This document shows, in pieces, positions 20,347-30,130 of a stretch of 64,000 bases of DNA. The stretch is taken from contig NZ_CP139145.1 in the NCBI RefSeq assembly GCF_034048115.1, positions 2,356,001 through 2,420,000 of the forward strand, read 5' to 3'. The DNA comes from Pseudarthrobacter sp. IC2-21 (GTDB lineage: Bacteria; Actinomycetota; Actinomycetes; Actinomycetales; Micrococcaceae). Each line of letters starts with the position of its first letter. Within the stretch, counting starts at the first letter, position 1. A program made the translations under genes and the position numbers. The notes below the pieces were generated by a model. The model saw only the letters and a list, made by a program, of their open reading frames with translations, ran no database searches and was not told the DNA's origin.

Positions 20347-23300
20347 TCAGGCCTCTGCTTTTTCGACGGTGATGCGGGGGTCGCCGGACTCGGCCGGAAC
20401 AGTGTCCAGCTCAAGGGTCAGGGTTTCGGTCTTGACCAGCTCGGTGTTGGCCACCAGCGCATCCAGGACAGCCTGGCTGGCCGTCACGGTGGTCCGGATC
20501 CGGTCGCTGACATTCAGCCCGGCGTCCTTGCGTGCCTGCTGGATGGCCCGCACCAGATCGCGGGCGGTTCCTTCGGCTTCGAGCTCCGGGGTGAGCTCAG
20601 TGTTGAGCACCACGAATCCGCCGCCGGGCAGCACCGCTACTGACGCCGATCCGCCGTCGGCCTCTGCCACCACAGTCTCCAGGGTGTACTCCTGCGGTTC
20701 CAGCTCCAGACCACCGGCGGTGACCACGCCCTCGTCGGAAACGGACCAGTCGCCGGACTTGGAGCCCTTGATGGCCTGCTGGACGTTTTTGCCCAGGCGC
20801 GGTCCGGCGGCCCGGGCGTTGACCACGAGCTTCTGCTCGATGCCGAATTCCTCCGGGGAGGCGCTCTCTGCGTCCAGCAGCCGGACGGAACGGATGTTCA
20901 GTTCATCGGCGACGACGGCGGCGAAACCTTCCAGCGCATCCGCGCCGGGTGCCACGACAGTCAGTTCCTGCAGCGGCAGGCGGACGCGGAGGTTCGCGGC
21001 CTTGCGGAGCGAGGACCCGGTGGAGCAGATCTGCTGCACGCGGTCCATCGCTTCCACCAGCGCGGCGTTGGCCGGGAAGAGGTCAGCGTCCGGCCAGTCG
21101 GCCAGGTGCACTGAGCGGCCCCCGGTCAGGCCGCGCCAGATCTCCTCGGAGACCAGCGGCAGCAGCGAGGCGGCCACGCGGGACACCGTCTCCAGCGCGG
21201 TGTACAGGGCGTCGAACGCGTCGGCACTTTCATCGAAGAAGCGCTGGCGGCTGCGGCGCACGTACCAGTTGGTGAGCATGTCCAGGTAGCTGCGCAGTTC
21301 GTCGCAGGCGCCGGAGATGTCGTAGCTGTCCAGTTGCGCGGTCATGTTGCGGACCAGGTCCCCGGTGTTGGCCAGCAGGTACTGGTCCAGGGTGTCGGCG
21401 TAGCCGTCGCAGCGAAGCTTTGCCTCGTACCCGGCCGCTTGTCCTGCAGCAGCGTTCGCGGCGTTGGTGTACAGCGTAAAGAAGCTGTAGACATTCCACA
21501 GCGGCAGAATGACCTGGCGGACGCCGTCGCGGATTCCCTGTTCGGTGACCACCAGGTTTCCGCCGCGCAGGATGGGGCTGGACATCAGGAACCAGCGCAT
21601 GGCATCTGACCCGTCGCGGTCCAGGACTTCGGAGACGTCGGGGTAGTTGCGCAGGCTCTTGGACATCTTCTGCCCGTCAGAGCCCAGCACGATGCCGTGG
21701 CTGATGACGTTCCGGAAGGCCGGCCGGTCAAAGAGCGCGGTGGAGAGGATGTGCAGCATGTAGAACCAGCCGCGGGTCTGACCGATGTACTCCACAATGA
21801 AGTCGGCCGGGTTGTGCGTGTCGAACCAGGCTTCGTTTTCGAACGGGTAGTGGACCTGGCCGTACGGCATGGAGCCGGAGTCAAACCAGACGTCCAGGAC
21901 GTCCTCCACGCGGCGCATCACGGACTGGCCCTCTTCGGGGGTCCGGGGATCGTCCGGGTTCGGGCGGGTCAGTTCGTCGATGAAGGGGCGGTGCAGGTCC
22001 ACCTGGCCGGCCTTGTTCAGCGGCAGCCGGCCGAAGTCGGCCTCGATCTCGGCGAGGGAGCCGTAGACGTCGGTGCGCGGGAATTCGGGGTCGCTGGACT
22101 GCCACACCGGGATGGGGCTGCCCCAGTAGCGGTTGCGGCTGATGGACCAGTCGCGGGCGTTGGCCAGCCACTTGCCGAACTGGCCGTCCTTGACGTTCCC
22201 CGGGATCCAGTTGATCTCCTGGTTCAGCTCGGACATCCGGTCCTTGAACTTGGTCACTTCCACGTACCAGGAGGACACTGCGCGGTAGATCAGCGGGTTG
22301 CGGCAGCGCCAGCAATGCGGGTAGCTGTGTTCGTAGCTGGCCTGGCGGACCAGGCGTCCCTGGGCGCGGAGCACCTGGGTGATGGGCTTGTTGGCGTCGA
22401 ACACCTGCAGGCCCACGATGTCGTGAAGGTCGCCGTGGCTGAAGAGCGGCAGGAACTTGGCACCCTCGTCCACGGACAGGACCACCGGGATGCCGGCTTC
22501 TTCACAGACCTTCTGGTCGTCCTCGCCGTAGGCGGGGGCCTGGTGCACGATGCCGGTGCCGTCGGTGGTGGTGACGTAATCCGCCACCAGGAAGCGCCAG
22601 GCGTTCTGGGTGCCGTACTTTTCGGTGTCGCTGAAATCGTGCCACAGCGGCTGGTACTGCAGGCCCTCAAGTTCCGCGCCCGTGTGGGTTGACACGACGG
22701 CGGCCTCGGCGGAGGCGAAGTCCTCGTAGCCCAGGTCCTTGGCATACGTCGAGAGCAGGTCGGCGGCCAGCAGGAAGCTGCCGGTGACCGGTGCGTCCGG
22801 CGCGGCAGCCTTCACGCCACCGGGACCGGCAGGGAGGACGGCGTAAGTGATGGAAGGGCCGACGGCGAGCGCAAGGTTCGTGGGTAGCGTCCAGGGGGTG
22901 GTGGTCCAGGCGAGCGCCTGAACGCCGGCCAGCTGCCGGGACAGTTCCGACTCCCCCGCCGTGATGGGGAAGGTGACGGTAACGGTCTGGTCCTGGCGGT
23001 TCTTGTAGACGTCGTCATCCATGCGCAGTTCATGGTTGGACAGCGGCGTCTCGTCCTTCCAGCAGTACGGCAGCACTCGGTAGCCGTTGTAGGTCAGGCC
23101 CTTTTCGTGCAGCTGCTTGAAGGCCCAGAGAACGGACTCCATGTACTCGACATTGAGCGTCTTGTAGTCGTTGTCGAAGTCAACCCAGCGGGCCTGGCGG
23201 GTGACGTAGCTCTTCCACTCGTCGGCGTACTTCATGACCGAGGCTCGGCAGGCATCGTTGAACTTGTCGATGCCCATGGCCTCGATCTGGGTCTTGTCCG

Positions 23301-23679
23301 TCATGCCCAGCTGCTTCATGGCTTCGAGTTCGGCGGGCAGCCCGTGGGTGTCCCAGCCGAAGCGGCGCTCAACCCGGCGGCCGCGCTGGGTCTGGTAGCG
23401 GCCCACCAGGTCCTTGGCGTAACCGGTCAGCAGGTGGCCGTAGTGCGGGAGGCCATTGGCGAAGGGAGGTCCGTCGTAGAAGACGAATTCGTTGCTGCCC
23501 GGCTGGCCGCCGGGCGCATCGGCGCTGCGCTGGTCGATGCTGGCCTGGAAGGTGCCGTCCTGCTCCCAGTACTTCAGGATGCGCTCTTCGATCTCCGGGA
23601 ACTTCACGGAGGCAGAGACGCCGGCGCCGCTCGAAGCGGTGGCCGAAGGGGAAGATGAGGCTTTGGGATAATACGTCAT
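20347..23679 (-). CDS. ileS: Isoleucyl-tRNA synthetase
   Basis: 1110 aa from the ATG at 23679. The frame is open beyond, but an AGGA 8 bp upstream supports this start. Class I catalytic motifs: [12 protein letters not shown] (HIGH, near 80) and [10 protein letters not shown] (KMSKS, near 671). The CP1 editing region lies between. The overall layout is the long actinobacterial/eukaryotic-like IleRS with an extended C-terminal part ([20 protein letters not shown] at the N-terminus). It is controlled by the T-box RNA upstream and leads the operon with folC, DUF4233 and ndk. Confidence 0.97.
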   Translation of the reverse strand: MTYYPKASSSPSATASSGAGVSASVKFPEIEERILKYWEQDGTFQASIDQRSADAPGGQPGSNEFVFYDGPPFANGLPHYGHLLTGYAKDLVGRYQTQRGRRVERRFGWDTHGLPAELEAMKQLGMTDKTQIEAMGIDKFNDACRASVMKYADEWKSYVTRQARWVDFDNDYKTLNVEYMESVLWAFKQLHEKGLTYNGYRVLPYCWKDETPLSNHELRMDDDVYKNRQDQTVTVTFPITAGESELSRQLAGVQALAWTTTPWTLPTNLALAVGPSITYAVLPAGPGGVKAAAPDAPVTGSFLLAADLLSTYAKDLGYEDFASAEAAVVSTHTGAELEGLQYQPLWHDFSDTEKYGTQNAWRFLVADYVTTTDGTGIVHQAPAYGEDDQKVCEEAGIPVVLSVDEGAKFLPLFSHGDLHDIVGLQVFDANKPITQVLRAQGRLVRQASYEHSYPHCWRCRNPLIYRAVSSWYVEVTKFKDRMSELNQEINWIPGNVKDGQFGKWLANARDWSISRNRYWGSPIPVWQSSDPEFPRTDVYGSLAEIEADFGRLPLNKAGQVDLHRPFIDELTRPNPDDPRTPEEGQSVMRRVEDVLDVWFDSGSMPYGQVHYPFENEAWFDTHNPADFIVEYIGQTRGWFYMLHILSTALFDRPAFRNVISHGIVLGSDGQKMSKSLRNYPDVSEVLDRDGSDAMRWFLMSSPILRGGNLVVTEQGIRDGVRQVILPLWNVYSFFTLYTNAANAAAGQAAGYEAKLRCDGYADTLDQYLLANTGDLVRNMTAQLDSYDISGACDELRSYLDMLTNWYVRRSRQRFFDESADAFDALYTALETVSRVAASLLPLVSEEIWRGLTGGRSVHLADWPDADLFPANAALVEAMDRVQQICSTGSSLRKAANLRVRLPLQELTVVAPGADALEGFAAVVADELNIRSVRLLDAESASPEEFGIEQKLVVNARAAGPRLGKNVQQAIKGSKSGDWSVSDEGVVTAGGLELEPQEYTLETVVAEADGGSASVAVLPGGGFVVLNTELTPELEAEGTARDLVRAIQQARKDAGLNVSDRIRTTVTASQAVLDALVANTELVKTETLTLELDTVPAESGDPRITVEKAEA

Positions 23680-23681
23680 TC

Positions 23682-23978
23682 TCGACATCCTGGGTTGAAC
23701 TGGTGAACCGTCCGGACACTGCCAGCCGGTTCTTTTCAGGATGCGAGGACGGCTCCTGTGTTGTCCTGGGACTGTTGTCCCGGGACGACACACTGACCGC
23801 GGTACCACCTCACTTACCGGCGCTGCACCTGCTCCGCGAAGAGCCGGGGCCGCACCGGCCGCTCATTACAGCTGTAACGGGCATACCCGTCCGGTTCTAA
23901 TGACACCGCTGCCGGTTTCCAGGCGGTCGGTGCGTTCTTCCGGAAGCTCACCGGTGATAGCCGGGTCATAGCCACCAT
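23682..23978 (-). promoter_or_regulatory. T-box riboswitch of ileS, probably acting on translation
   Basis: On the minus strand the invariant T-box AGGTGGTACCGCGG lies at 23810-23797; its UGGU would pair the ACCA end of uncharged tRNA-Ile. A Stem I-like arm (base ACCCG with CGGGT) carries CTATCACCGGTGAGC with specifier AUC (Ile) at 23958-23956. No terminator with a T-tract follows. Instead CATCCTG (23743-23737) is exactly complementary to CAGGATG (23692-23686), which holds the ileS ribosome binding site. This fits the translational ileS T-boxes known in actinobacteria. Confidence 0.93.
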
Positions 23979-24085
23979 AGAGTCTACTATCGCCGGGCCG
24001 TTCACCGCCATTCCCGGGCACCCGCGAAGAGTAGGGCATGGTTAGGGGGTCCGATTCGTAGGAAGACGCGTGACCGGGCCCAATA

Positions 24086-25171
24086 ATGGACGGTATGCAG
24101 AGGGCCGGTGTCCGCGGGCGCAGCAGGCAGTTCCGGCGTATCGGCGCCGGGGTTTGCTGGGCCGTGGCGGTGGTCCTCTGCCTGCCCGGCGCATTGCTGA
24201 CCGTCCTGCGTCTTGTCCGGTGGGATCTGGGCACCCCCTGGATTCAGCTGCTGTCCTTGTTTCCGGCCACTCTTGCATTCACGACGGCGGCGCTGGCGGC
24301 CGCCGTGCTGGCGGTTTGCCTGAGCTCCCGGCTCAGCCGGACGATCCTCGCTGCGGCGGCGACGGCCCTTCTCCTGATTCAGCTGCAGCTGGTGGCGCCG
24401 GGCCTGTTACCCCGTGACTTGCCCCGTGACCGACCAGGCGCGGCACCCCAGGCCGCGGCCGCAGCTGGCGGTCCCATCCCCGGCACGGGCCGGACGGTGA
24501 CCGTGATGGCCCTCAATGTGGGGTCCTCGGGAGTTGACTCCACGGTGCTCCTGAAAGAGGCCCTTGCCCGCAAGGCCGACATTCTGGCGCTGCCGGAACT
24601 GGGCCCTCCCGGCCTGGAAGCTTTGGAGGCCGCGGGAATCGCAGCGGACTTCCCCTACCGCTCGGTGGATGTTGATTGGGCCGGAGTGGGCAGTGCGATC
24701 TTTTCAAGGTTCCCGTTGCAGGCATCCGGGCGTGTGCCGGACAGCGCCTTCTACCAAAGCACGGGGGTGGTGACCGTTCCCGGCGCGGCCGGTGCCATCC
24801 GCCTGGCTGCCATCCATGTTGATTCCCCCCGTCCCGGCCGCATCCCCGGCTGGCGTCAGGAGCTCCGGCAGCTGGGCGGGCTCCGGCAGGATGTGCCCGG
24901 GCCGGCCTCAACCATCCTGCTGGGTGACTTTAATGCCAGCTACGATCACCGCGAGTTCCGTGAACTGCTGGCCACGGGCCTCACGGATGCCGCGCAGGCT
25001 GCAGGCCAGGGCATGACACCGACCTGGCCGGCCGGCTCGCGGGTCCCGCTGTTCGTTGCGCTCGACCATGTCCTGGTCACGGCCGACATCGGGATCCGAA
25101 GCTTCGCCACCGTCGCCGTTCCCGGCACCGACCATGCCGGTGTTATCGCGGAGCTTGTCCTGCCGGGTTAA
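24086..25171 (+). CDS. Membrane-anchored endonuclease/exonuclease/phosphatase (EEP) family protein
   Basis: 361 aa. The N-terminal ~115 residues hold three membrane helices (WAVAVVLCLPGALLTVL, LFPATLAFTTAALAAAVLAV, ILAAAATALLLIQLQ). The EEP catalytic domain follows, probably outside the membrane: VTVMALNVGSS, LALPELG (with the metal-binding Glu), LLGDFNASYDH and a terminal GTDHAGV carrying the catalytic His. Substrate is unknown; relatives act on nucleic acids or phosphoesters. A second ATG at 24095 is an alternative start. It is divergent from ileS. Confidence 0.88.
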   Translation: MDGMQRAGVRGRSRQFRRIGAGVCWAVAVVLCLPGALLTVLRLVRWDLGTPWIQLLSLFPATLAFTTAALAAAVLAVCLSSRLSRTILAAAATALLLIQLQLVAPGLLPRDLPRDRPGAAPQAAAAAGGPIPGTGRTVTVMALNVGSSGVDSTVLLKEALARKADILALPELGPPGLEALEAAGIAADFPYRSVDVDWAGVGSAIFSRFPLQASGRVPDSAFYQSTGVVTVPGAAGAIRLAAIHVDSPRPGRIPGWRQELRQLGGLRQDVPGPASTILLGDFNASYDHREFRELLATGLTDAAQAAGQGMTPTWPAGSRVPLFVALDHVLVTADIGIRSFATVAVPGTDHAGVIAELVLPG

Positions 25172-25220
25172 GGCTCACCCCGGATGCCCCCGGGCATTCT
25201 GTCCCGGTCAGCCTGTCCCG

Positions 25221-26024
25221 TCAGCCCTTGCGGATGAGCTTATGCGTGGCGGCCTGGGCAACCGGCCGGATGATGATCTGGTCCAGGTTGACGTGGTGCG
25301 GCGCGCTGACGGCATACCGGACCACGTCGGCCACGTCCTCTGCGGTGAGGGGCTTCTCCACACCCTGGTAGACCTTCGACGCTGCCTGCGCATCGCCCAG
25401 CCGGTTCAGTGCGAACTCCTCGGTCTGAACCAGGCCGGGCGCCACCTCGATGACCCGCAGGTTGTTCTCCGCCTCCTCCAGGCGCAGCGCGCCGGTCAGG
25501 GCGTGCTGGGCGAACTTGGCCGCGTTGTACCCCGCCCCGCCCTCATAGGCCACCAGGCCGGCCGTGGAGGTCAGGTTCAGGACCGTCCCCTCACCGTTGG
25601 CCCGGAGCATGGGCAGGAACGCCCGCGTGAGCTTCAGGGTGCCCAGAACGTTGACCCGGTACATCCAATCCCAGTCATCGGTGTTGGCAGTGGCCACGGG
25701 ATCAGCGCCGCGCGCGCCCCCGGCGATGTTGATCAGCGTTCCCGCGCCCCCTGCTTCGGTGACTTTGGCGAGAAGCCGTTCGACGTCGTCGTCCTCTGCA
25801 ATGTCAGCGGGGATCCCGACGGCGCCGGTCTCAGTTTCCAGGGCAGCCAGCCGTTCGGCGCGGCGCGCCACTGCGAAGACGGTCCAGCCGTCCGCCCGCA
25901 AGGCTCGGACAGTGGCCTCGCCAATGCCGGTGCTGGCGCCGGTAACAACGGCGGCCCGGTTGGGGTTGGAATTGTTCTGTGCGGCGGGGTCCTGCGCGGA
26001 ACCGGTCTGTGCATCGTGAGTCAT
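25221..26024 (-). CDS. Short-chain dehydrogenase/reductase
   Basis: 267 aa. Classical SDR: cofactor motif TGASTGIGEATV (about residues 27-38), NIAGGARG as the variant NNAG position, the catalytic Ser in NLTSTAGLVAY and Tyr/Lys in YNAAKFAQ. The ARRAERL after beta-2 suggests NADP(H). Substrate cannot be inferred. It is convergent with the EEP gene and lies 9 bp after the DUF488 gene, so probably co-transcribed with it. Confidence 0.92.
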   Translation of the reverse strand: MTHDAQTGSAQDPAAQNNSNPNRAAVVTGASTGIGEATVRALRADGWTVFAVARRAERLAALETETGAVGIPADIAEDDDVERLLAKVTEAGGAGTLINIAGGARGADPVATANTDDWDWMYRVNVLGTLKLTRAFLPMLRANGEGTVLNLTSTAGLVAYEGGAGYNAAKFAQHALTGALRLEEAENNLRVIEVAPGLVQTEEFALNRLGDAQAASKVYQGVEKPLTAEDVADVVRYAVSAPHHVNLDQIIIRPVAQAATHKLIRKG

Positions 26025-26033
26025 GGCACCACC

Positions 26034-26414
26034 CTAACGGCCCGGCGGCGCGGGATGCTGTTGTATGAACTCCAAGAGCACCTGCGCGTGGTTCACCTCA
26101 GGATCCCGGGCCGCATAAAGGAGTGTGACCCTTGTATGGGTCGCTGCCAGGTCATGAAGCGCGGCAACGGCAGGGTTGTTCTCGAGCTCCTGCCTGTAAT
26201 GCTGCCTGAAGTCTTCGAAGCGCTCTTTCATGTGGCCGAAGTCCTTCCGGAGCGGTTCCGAGGGGGCAATCTCCTTCAGCCACATGTCCAGCCGCGCGTT
26301 CTCCTTGCTCAGTCCGCGGGGCCAGAGCCTGTCCACCAGAACCCGGCAGCCGTCGTCGTCCGCCGGTTCCGCATAGATGCGCTTGATCCCAAAAGTTGCC
26401 GCCGACGTACCCAT
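26034..26414 (-). CDS. DUF488 family protein
   Basis: 126 aa from the ATG at 26414; an earlier in-frame start at 26462 would nearly reach valS. The family core is clear: FGIKRIYAEPADDDGCRVLVDRLWPRGLSKE, then LRKDFGHMKERFEDFRQHY and VTLLYAARDPEVNHAQVL. Function is unknown; some members are linked to uroporphyrin-III methyltransferase annotations without proof. It is divergent from valS with about 60 bp between starts. Confidence 0.88.
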   Translation of the reverse strand: MGTSAATFGIKRIYAEPADDDGCRVLVDRLWPRGLSKENARLDMWLKEIAPSEPLRKDFGHMKERFEDFRQHYRQELENNPAVAALHDLAATHTRVTLLYAARDPEVNHAQVLLEFIQQHPAPPGR

Positions 26415-26476
26415 ACGCCGCATGCTACTGGAGTCGCGGGACCACGGGGCCGATGAGTCCATGAAACAATTGCCAA

Positions 26477-29095
26477 ATGGCTGATGACACTCAGGGTACA
26501 GACACGCCCTCCACCGCCCCTATCAACGTTCCGGATAAGCCCGCCCTTGAGGGGCTCGAAGCTGCCCTGACGCAGCGCTGGCTTGCCGAAGGGACCTACA
26601 AATTCAACCCGGACACCACCCGGGAGCAGGTCTACTCGATCGACACTCCCCCGCCCACCGCCTCAGGTTCACTGCATGTGGGGCACATGTTCTCCTTCAC
26701 GCAGACCGATGTGCTGGCCCGTTACCAGCGCATGATCGGCAAGAACGTGTTCTACCCGATGGGCTGGGATGACAACGGGCTGCCCACCGAACGCCGCGTG
26801 CAGAACTACTACGGCGTCCGCTGCGACCCGGCCATCCCGTACAACGCCGATTACCAGCCGCCGGCGCAGCCGGCCAAGAACCAGCGCGATTTCGACGTCG
26901 TCTCGCGCCGGAACTTCATCGAACTGTGTGAAGAACTGGCTGTGGAGGACGAGAAGGTCTTCGAGAGCCTGTTCCAGCAGCTCGGCCTTTCGGTGGACTG
27001 GCAGCTGACCTACCGAACCATCGATGACTCCTCACGCCAGGTCTCGCAGCGGGCCTTCCTGGCCAACCTCGCGGCCGGCAATGCCTACATGGCCGAGGCC
27101 CCCACCCTGTGGGACGTCACGTTCCGCACCGCCGTGGCCCAGGCTGAACTTGAGGACCGGGAAGTGGCCGGCGCCTACTACCGGTACCCGTTCTTCACCG
27201 AGGACGGCGAGAAGATCTACATCGAGACCACCCGTCCCGAATTGCTCGCAGCGTGCGCCGCCCTGGTGGCAAACCCCGACGACGAGCGGTACCAGCCGCT
27301 GTTCGGCAAGAAGGTCACCTCCCCCGTTTTCGGCGTCGAGGTTGAGGTCAGGGCCCACCCGCTGGCCAAGGCGGACAAGGGGTCCGGCATCGCCATGGTC
27401 TGCACCTTCGGCGACCTCACCGACGTCACCTGGTGGCGCGAACTCCAGCTGCCCACCCGGGCAATCGTGGGCCGCGACGGCCGGATCATCGGCGACACTC
27501 CGGACTGGATCACCACCGACGCCGGCCGCGCCGCTTTTGAAGCGATCGCCGGCAAGACCGTGTTCAGCGCCAAGGAGGCCGTCGTCGAGCGCCTGGCCGC
27601 CGAGGACCTGATCGACGGCGAGCCCAAAAAGATCATGCACCCGGTGAACTTCTACGAGAAGGGCGACAAGCCCCTCGAAGTGGTCACCTCCCGCCAGTGG
27701 TACTACCGCAACGGCGGCCGCGAGGAAGATCGCCGCGAACGCCTGATCGCGCGCGGTCACGAAATCGATTTCCACCCCGCCTTCATGCGGTCCCGCTACG
27801 AGAACTGGATTTCCGGCCTGAACGGGGACTGGCTGGTTTCCCGGCAGCGCTTCTTCGGCGTGCCGATCCCCGTCTGGTACCCGCTGGACGCAGACGGCAA
27901 CCCCGACTACGACGCACCCATCGTGCCGTCGGACGACCAGCTGCCGGTGGACCCCGCCGCGGACGCCGCCCCCGGCTACGACGAGGCGCAGCGCGACGTT
28001 CCCGGCGGCTTCACCGGTGACGCCGACATCCTCGACACCTGGGCCACGTCCTCCCTGACGCCCCAGATCGTGGGCGGCTGGAGCCGGGACGAGGACCTTT
28101 TCGCGAAGGTCTTCCCGTTCGACCTCCGCCCCCAGGGCCACGACATCATCCGCACCTGGCTCTTCTCCTCGGTGGTCCAGGCCGACGCTCTGCAGAACGT
28201 TGCGCCGTGGAAGCATGCGGCCATCTCGGGCTGGATCCTGGACCCGGACCGCAAGAAGATGTCCAAGTCCAAGGGCAACGTGGTGGTTCCCACCGACGTG
28301 CTGGACGAATTCGGCTCCGACGCGGTCCGCTACTGGGCCACCTCGGCCAAGCTTGGCGCGGACACGGCGTACGAGATCGCGCAGATGAAGATCGGCCGCC
28401 GGCTGGCCATCAAGCTGCTCAACGCCTCCAAGTTCGTCCTGAACCTTGGCGCCACCGAAAACTCCGTGGTTTCCACTGACCTGGCGGTGCTCACCAACCC
28501 CTTGGACCGCGCTGTGCTGGCGCAGCTGGCTGAGGTGGTCCAGCAGTCCACGAAGGCCTTCGATAACTACGACTACGCCCGCGCCCTGCAGATCACCGAG
28601 AGCTTCTTCTGGCAGTTCACGGACGACTACGTGGAGCTCATCAAGGACCGCGCCTACGGTGCTGCCGGCGAAGCAGAGCAGGCATCGGTCCTGGCTGCCC
28701 TCGCCACAAGCCTGGACACGCTGCTGCGCCTGTTTGCCCCGTTCCTGCCCTTCGCCACCGAGGAGGTCTGGGGCTGGTGGCGTACCGGGTCCGTGCACCG
28801 GGCCGCATGGCCTGCCGCCGTTTTGGTCGACGGCGACACCACCCTGCTGGCCACCGTGGGTACTGCCCTCAGCGGGGTCCGCAAGGCCAAGTCCGAAGCC
28901 AAGGTCAAGCAGCGCACCGAGGTCCTCTCGGCCACCATCACGGCTTCGGAGTCGCTGACCACCCAGCTCAAGGCCGGGCTGGGCGACCTGAAGGCCGCCT
29001 CGAATGCCCGCGAACTGACCCTGGTGGCAGGCGACGGCGAACTTACCGTCAGTGACGTGGTGCTGGCGGCCCCGGAGGAACAGCCGGTCGCCTGA
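26477..29095 (+). CDS. valS: Valyl-tRNA synthetase (archaeal/Rickettsia-like subtype)
   Basis: 872 aa. Class I motifs: GSLHVGHMFSFTQTD (HIGH, near 67) and KKMSKSKGNVV (KMSKS, near 593). The editing domain lies between. The segment YPMGWDDNGLPTERRVQ replaces the PGTDHAGIATQ-type motif of most bacterial ValRS and resembles the archaeal-type enzyme. The long C-terminal coiled-coil arm of E. coli-type ValRS is not apparent; the protein ends with a short acidic tail. A hairpin terminator follows at 29152. Confidence 0.95.
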   Translation: MADDTQGTDTPSTAPINVPDKPALEGLEAALTQRWLAEGTYKFNPDTTREQVYSIDTPPPTASGSLHVGHMFSFTQTDVLARYQRMIGKNVFYPMGWDDNGLPTERRVQNYYGVRCDPAIPYNADYQPPAQPAKNQRDFDVVSRRNFIELCEELAVEDEKVFESLFQQLGLSVDWQLTYRTIDDSSRQVSQRAFLANLAAGNAYMAEAPTLWDVTFRTAVAQAELEDREVAGAYYRYPFFTEDGEKIYIETTRPELLAACAALVANPDDERYQPLFGKKVTSPVFGVEVEVRAHPLAKADKGSGIAMVCTFGDLTDVTWWRELQLPTRAIVGRDGRIIGDTPDWITTDAGRAAFEAIAGKTVFSAKEAVVERLAAEDLIDGEPKKIMHPVNFYEKGDKPLEVVTSRQWYYRNGGREEDRRERLIARGHEIDFHPAFMRSRYENWISGLNGDWLVSRQRFFGVPIPVWYPLDADGNPDYDAPIVPSDDQLPVDPAADAAPGYDEAQRDVPGGFTGDADILDTWATSSLTPQIVGGWSRDEDLFAKVFPFDLRPQGHDIIRTWLFSSVVQADALQNVAPWKHAAISGWILDPDRKKMSKSKGNVVVPTDVLDEFGSDAVRYWATSAKLGADTAYEIAQMKIGRRLAIKLLNASKFVLNLGATENSVVSTDLAVLTNPLDRAVLAQLAEVVQQSTKAFDNYDYARALQITESFFWQFTDDYVELIKDRAYGAAGEAEQASVLAALATSLDTLLRLFAPFLPFATEEVWGWWRTGSVHRAAWPAAVLVDGDTTLLATVGTALSGVRKAKSEAKVKQRTEVLSATITASESLTTQLKAGLGDLKAASNARELTLVAGDGELTVSDVVLAAPEEQPVA

Positions 29096-29151
29096 CCTCA
29101 GGCCCCTCATAGGTGCCTGTCCGGAAGCGACTGCCGGTTTTGGGCAAAGGG

Positions 29152-29194
29152 GAAGCCCCATCAGCGTTTTGCCGTTGGTGGGGCTTCGACTTTT
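29152..29194 (+). terminator. Terminator downstream of valS
   Basis: GAAGCCCCA and TGGGGCTTC arms with an 18-base loop, followed by GACTTTTC. It lies 57 bp after the valS stop. Confidence 0.7.
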
Positions 29195-29388
29195 CGGCCA
29201 TCCGGTGACGTCTTGATGGTCTGGCAGAATCCTCGGATCTTCAGGTCTTCCTACCTCGTCACAGGTAGCTCATATCTGACTTTGCCGAAGGCTGCGCCGA
29301 ATATATTTCACTGAATCTTTGGTTCCTGCGTCCCGCTTCTTTCGAAGTGGGTAAGAACTATTTTGGTCGCCTCCAGGATGGAGTGCAA
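29195..29388. other. Gene-free stretch with relatively low GC
   Basis: Between the two hairpins downstream of valS. The sequence is visibly richer in A and T than its surroundings (for example GAATATATTTCACTGAATC). No open frame with credible codon use and no family similarity was found. It may be a relic or hold an RNA, but nothing specific can be supported. Confidence 0.5.
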
Positions 29389-29430
29389 GAGCCCCGAAAG
29401 AACTACATGACAGTAATTCTTTCGGGGCTC
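29389..29430. terminator. Hairpin between valS and the nitroreductase-like gene
   Basis: A perfect 14-bp stem GAGCCCCGAAAGAA with TTCTTTCGGGGCTC and a 14-base loop. Only three T follow on plus and TTG on minus. It lies 34 bp past the minus-strand gene stop and probably ends that transcript. Confidence 0.75.
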
Positions 29431-29464
29431 TTTGCTGCCCAATCATGGTGTGGGCGAGCTGGAA

Positions 29465-30079
29465 TCAGTCGAATTCCGGGCTTTCGCTGCGGCTGCGCTT
29501 CAGCTCGAAGAAATGCGGGAAGGAAGCGAGCGTGACCGTGGCGTCCCATAGCTCGCCGGCACGCTCGCCGCGCGGGATCCGGGTCAGGACGGGACCGAAA
29601 AACGCTGTTCCGTTGAAGGCCACAACCGGCGTGCCAACGTCCTGGCCCACCAGGGAGATGCCTTCCTCGTGGCTGGCCCGCAGCTGCGCGTCGAAGGCGT
29701 CCGAACCTGCTGCCTCGGCCAGCCCGGCAGGCAACCCGCACTCGGCCAGGGCTTTGGCGATGACGACGTCGAAGTCTTTCTCGCCGCCAATATGGATCAG
29801 CGTACCCATGGCGTCGTACAAGGGCTTGACCACCTGATCACCATGCTGCTCCCTGGCGGCAGTGATGACGCGCACCGGGCCCCATCCCCTGTCCATCAGC
29901 TCCCGGTAGCCCGCATCGAGATCCCGGCCCTCGTTCAGGACGGACAGGCTCATTACGTGCCAGACGGTCTTGATGTCCCGGACAGCTTCGACCTCCCCGA
30001 TCCAGCGCGAGGTGATCCAGGCGAACGGGCACAGCGGATCGAACCAAAAATCGGCGTGGTTAGTGGTGGCTTCAGTCAT
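29465..30079 (-). CDS. Mycothiol-dependent nitroreductase Rv2466c family (DsbA-fold) protein
   Basis: 204 aa from the ATG at 30079, which has AGAGGAG upstream. The thioredoxin-fold start ADFWFDPLCPFAWITSRWI aligns with Mycobacterium tuberculosis Rv2466c, as do DVGTPVVAFNGTAFFGPVL and the C-terminal SFPHFFELKRSR. Rv2466c uses mycothiol and a CPWC active site. Here the motif is CPFA: the first cysteine is kept and the resolving cysteine is Ala. It may act through a mixed disulphide with mycothiol alone. It starts 51 bp after the clpX stop, so it may be read from the clp operon. Confidence 0.88.
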   Translation of the reverse strand: MTEATTNHADFWFDPLCPFAWITSRWIGEVEAVRDIKTVWHVMSLSVLNEGRDLDAGYRELMDRGWGPVRVITAAREQHGDQVVKPLYDAMGTLIHIGGEKDFDVVIAKALAECGLPAGLAEAAGSDAFDAQLRASHEEGISLVGQDVGTPVVAFNGTAFFGPVLTRIPRGERAGELWDATVTLASFPHFFELKRSRSESPEFD

Positions 30080-30130
30080 GCGTAAGCTCCTCTGGTTCTT
30101 CAATTGCGTAGTTCGTAGGTTCTGAAGGAG

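Noticed and set aside
27032..29161. 709-codon open frame on minus opposite valS
   Set aside because: It is antisense to a fully conserved synthetase and has no domain similarity.
29347..29535. 62-codon plus-strand frame after valS
   Set aside because: It crosses the strong hairpin and runs into the antisense of the nitroreductase-like gene; no codon bias or domain supports it.
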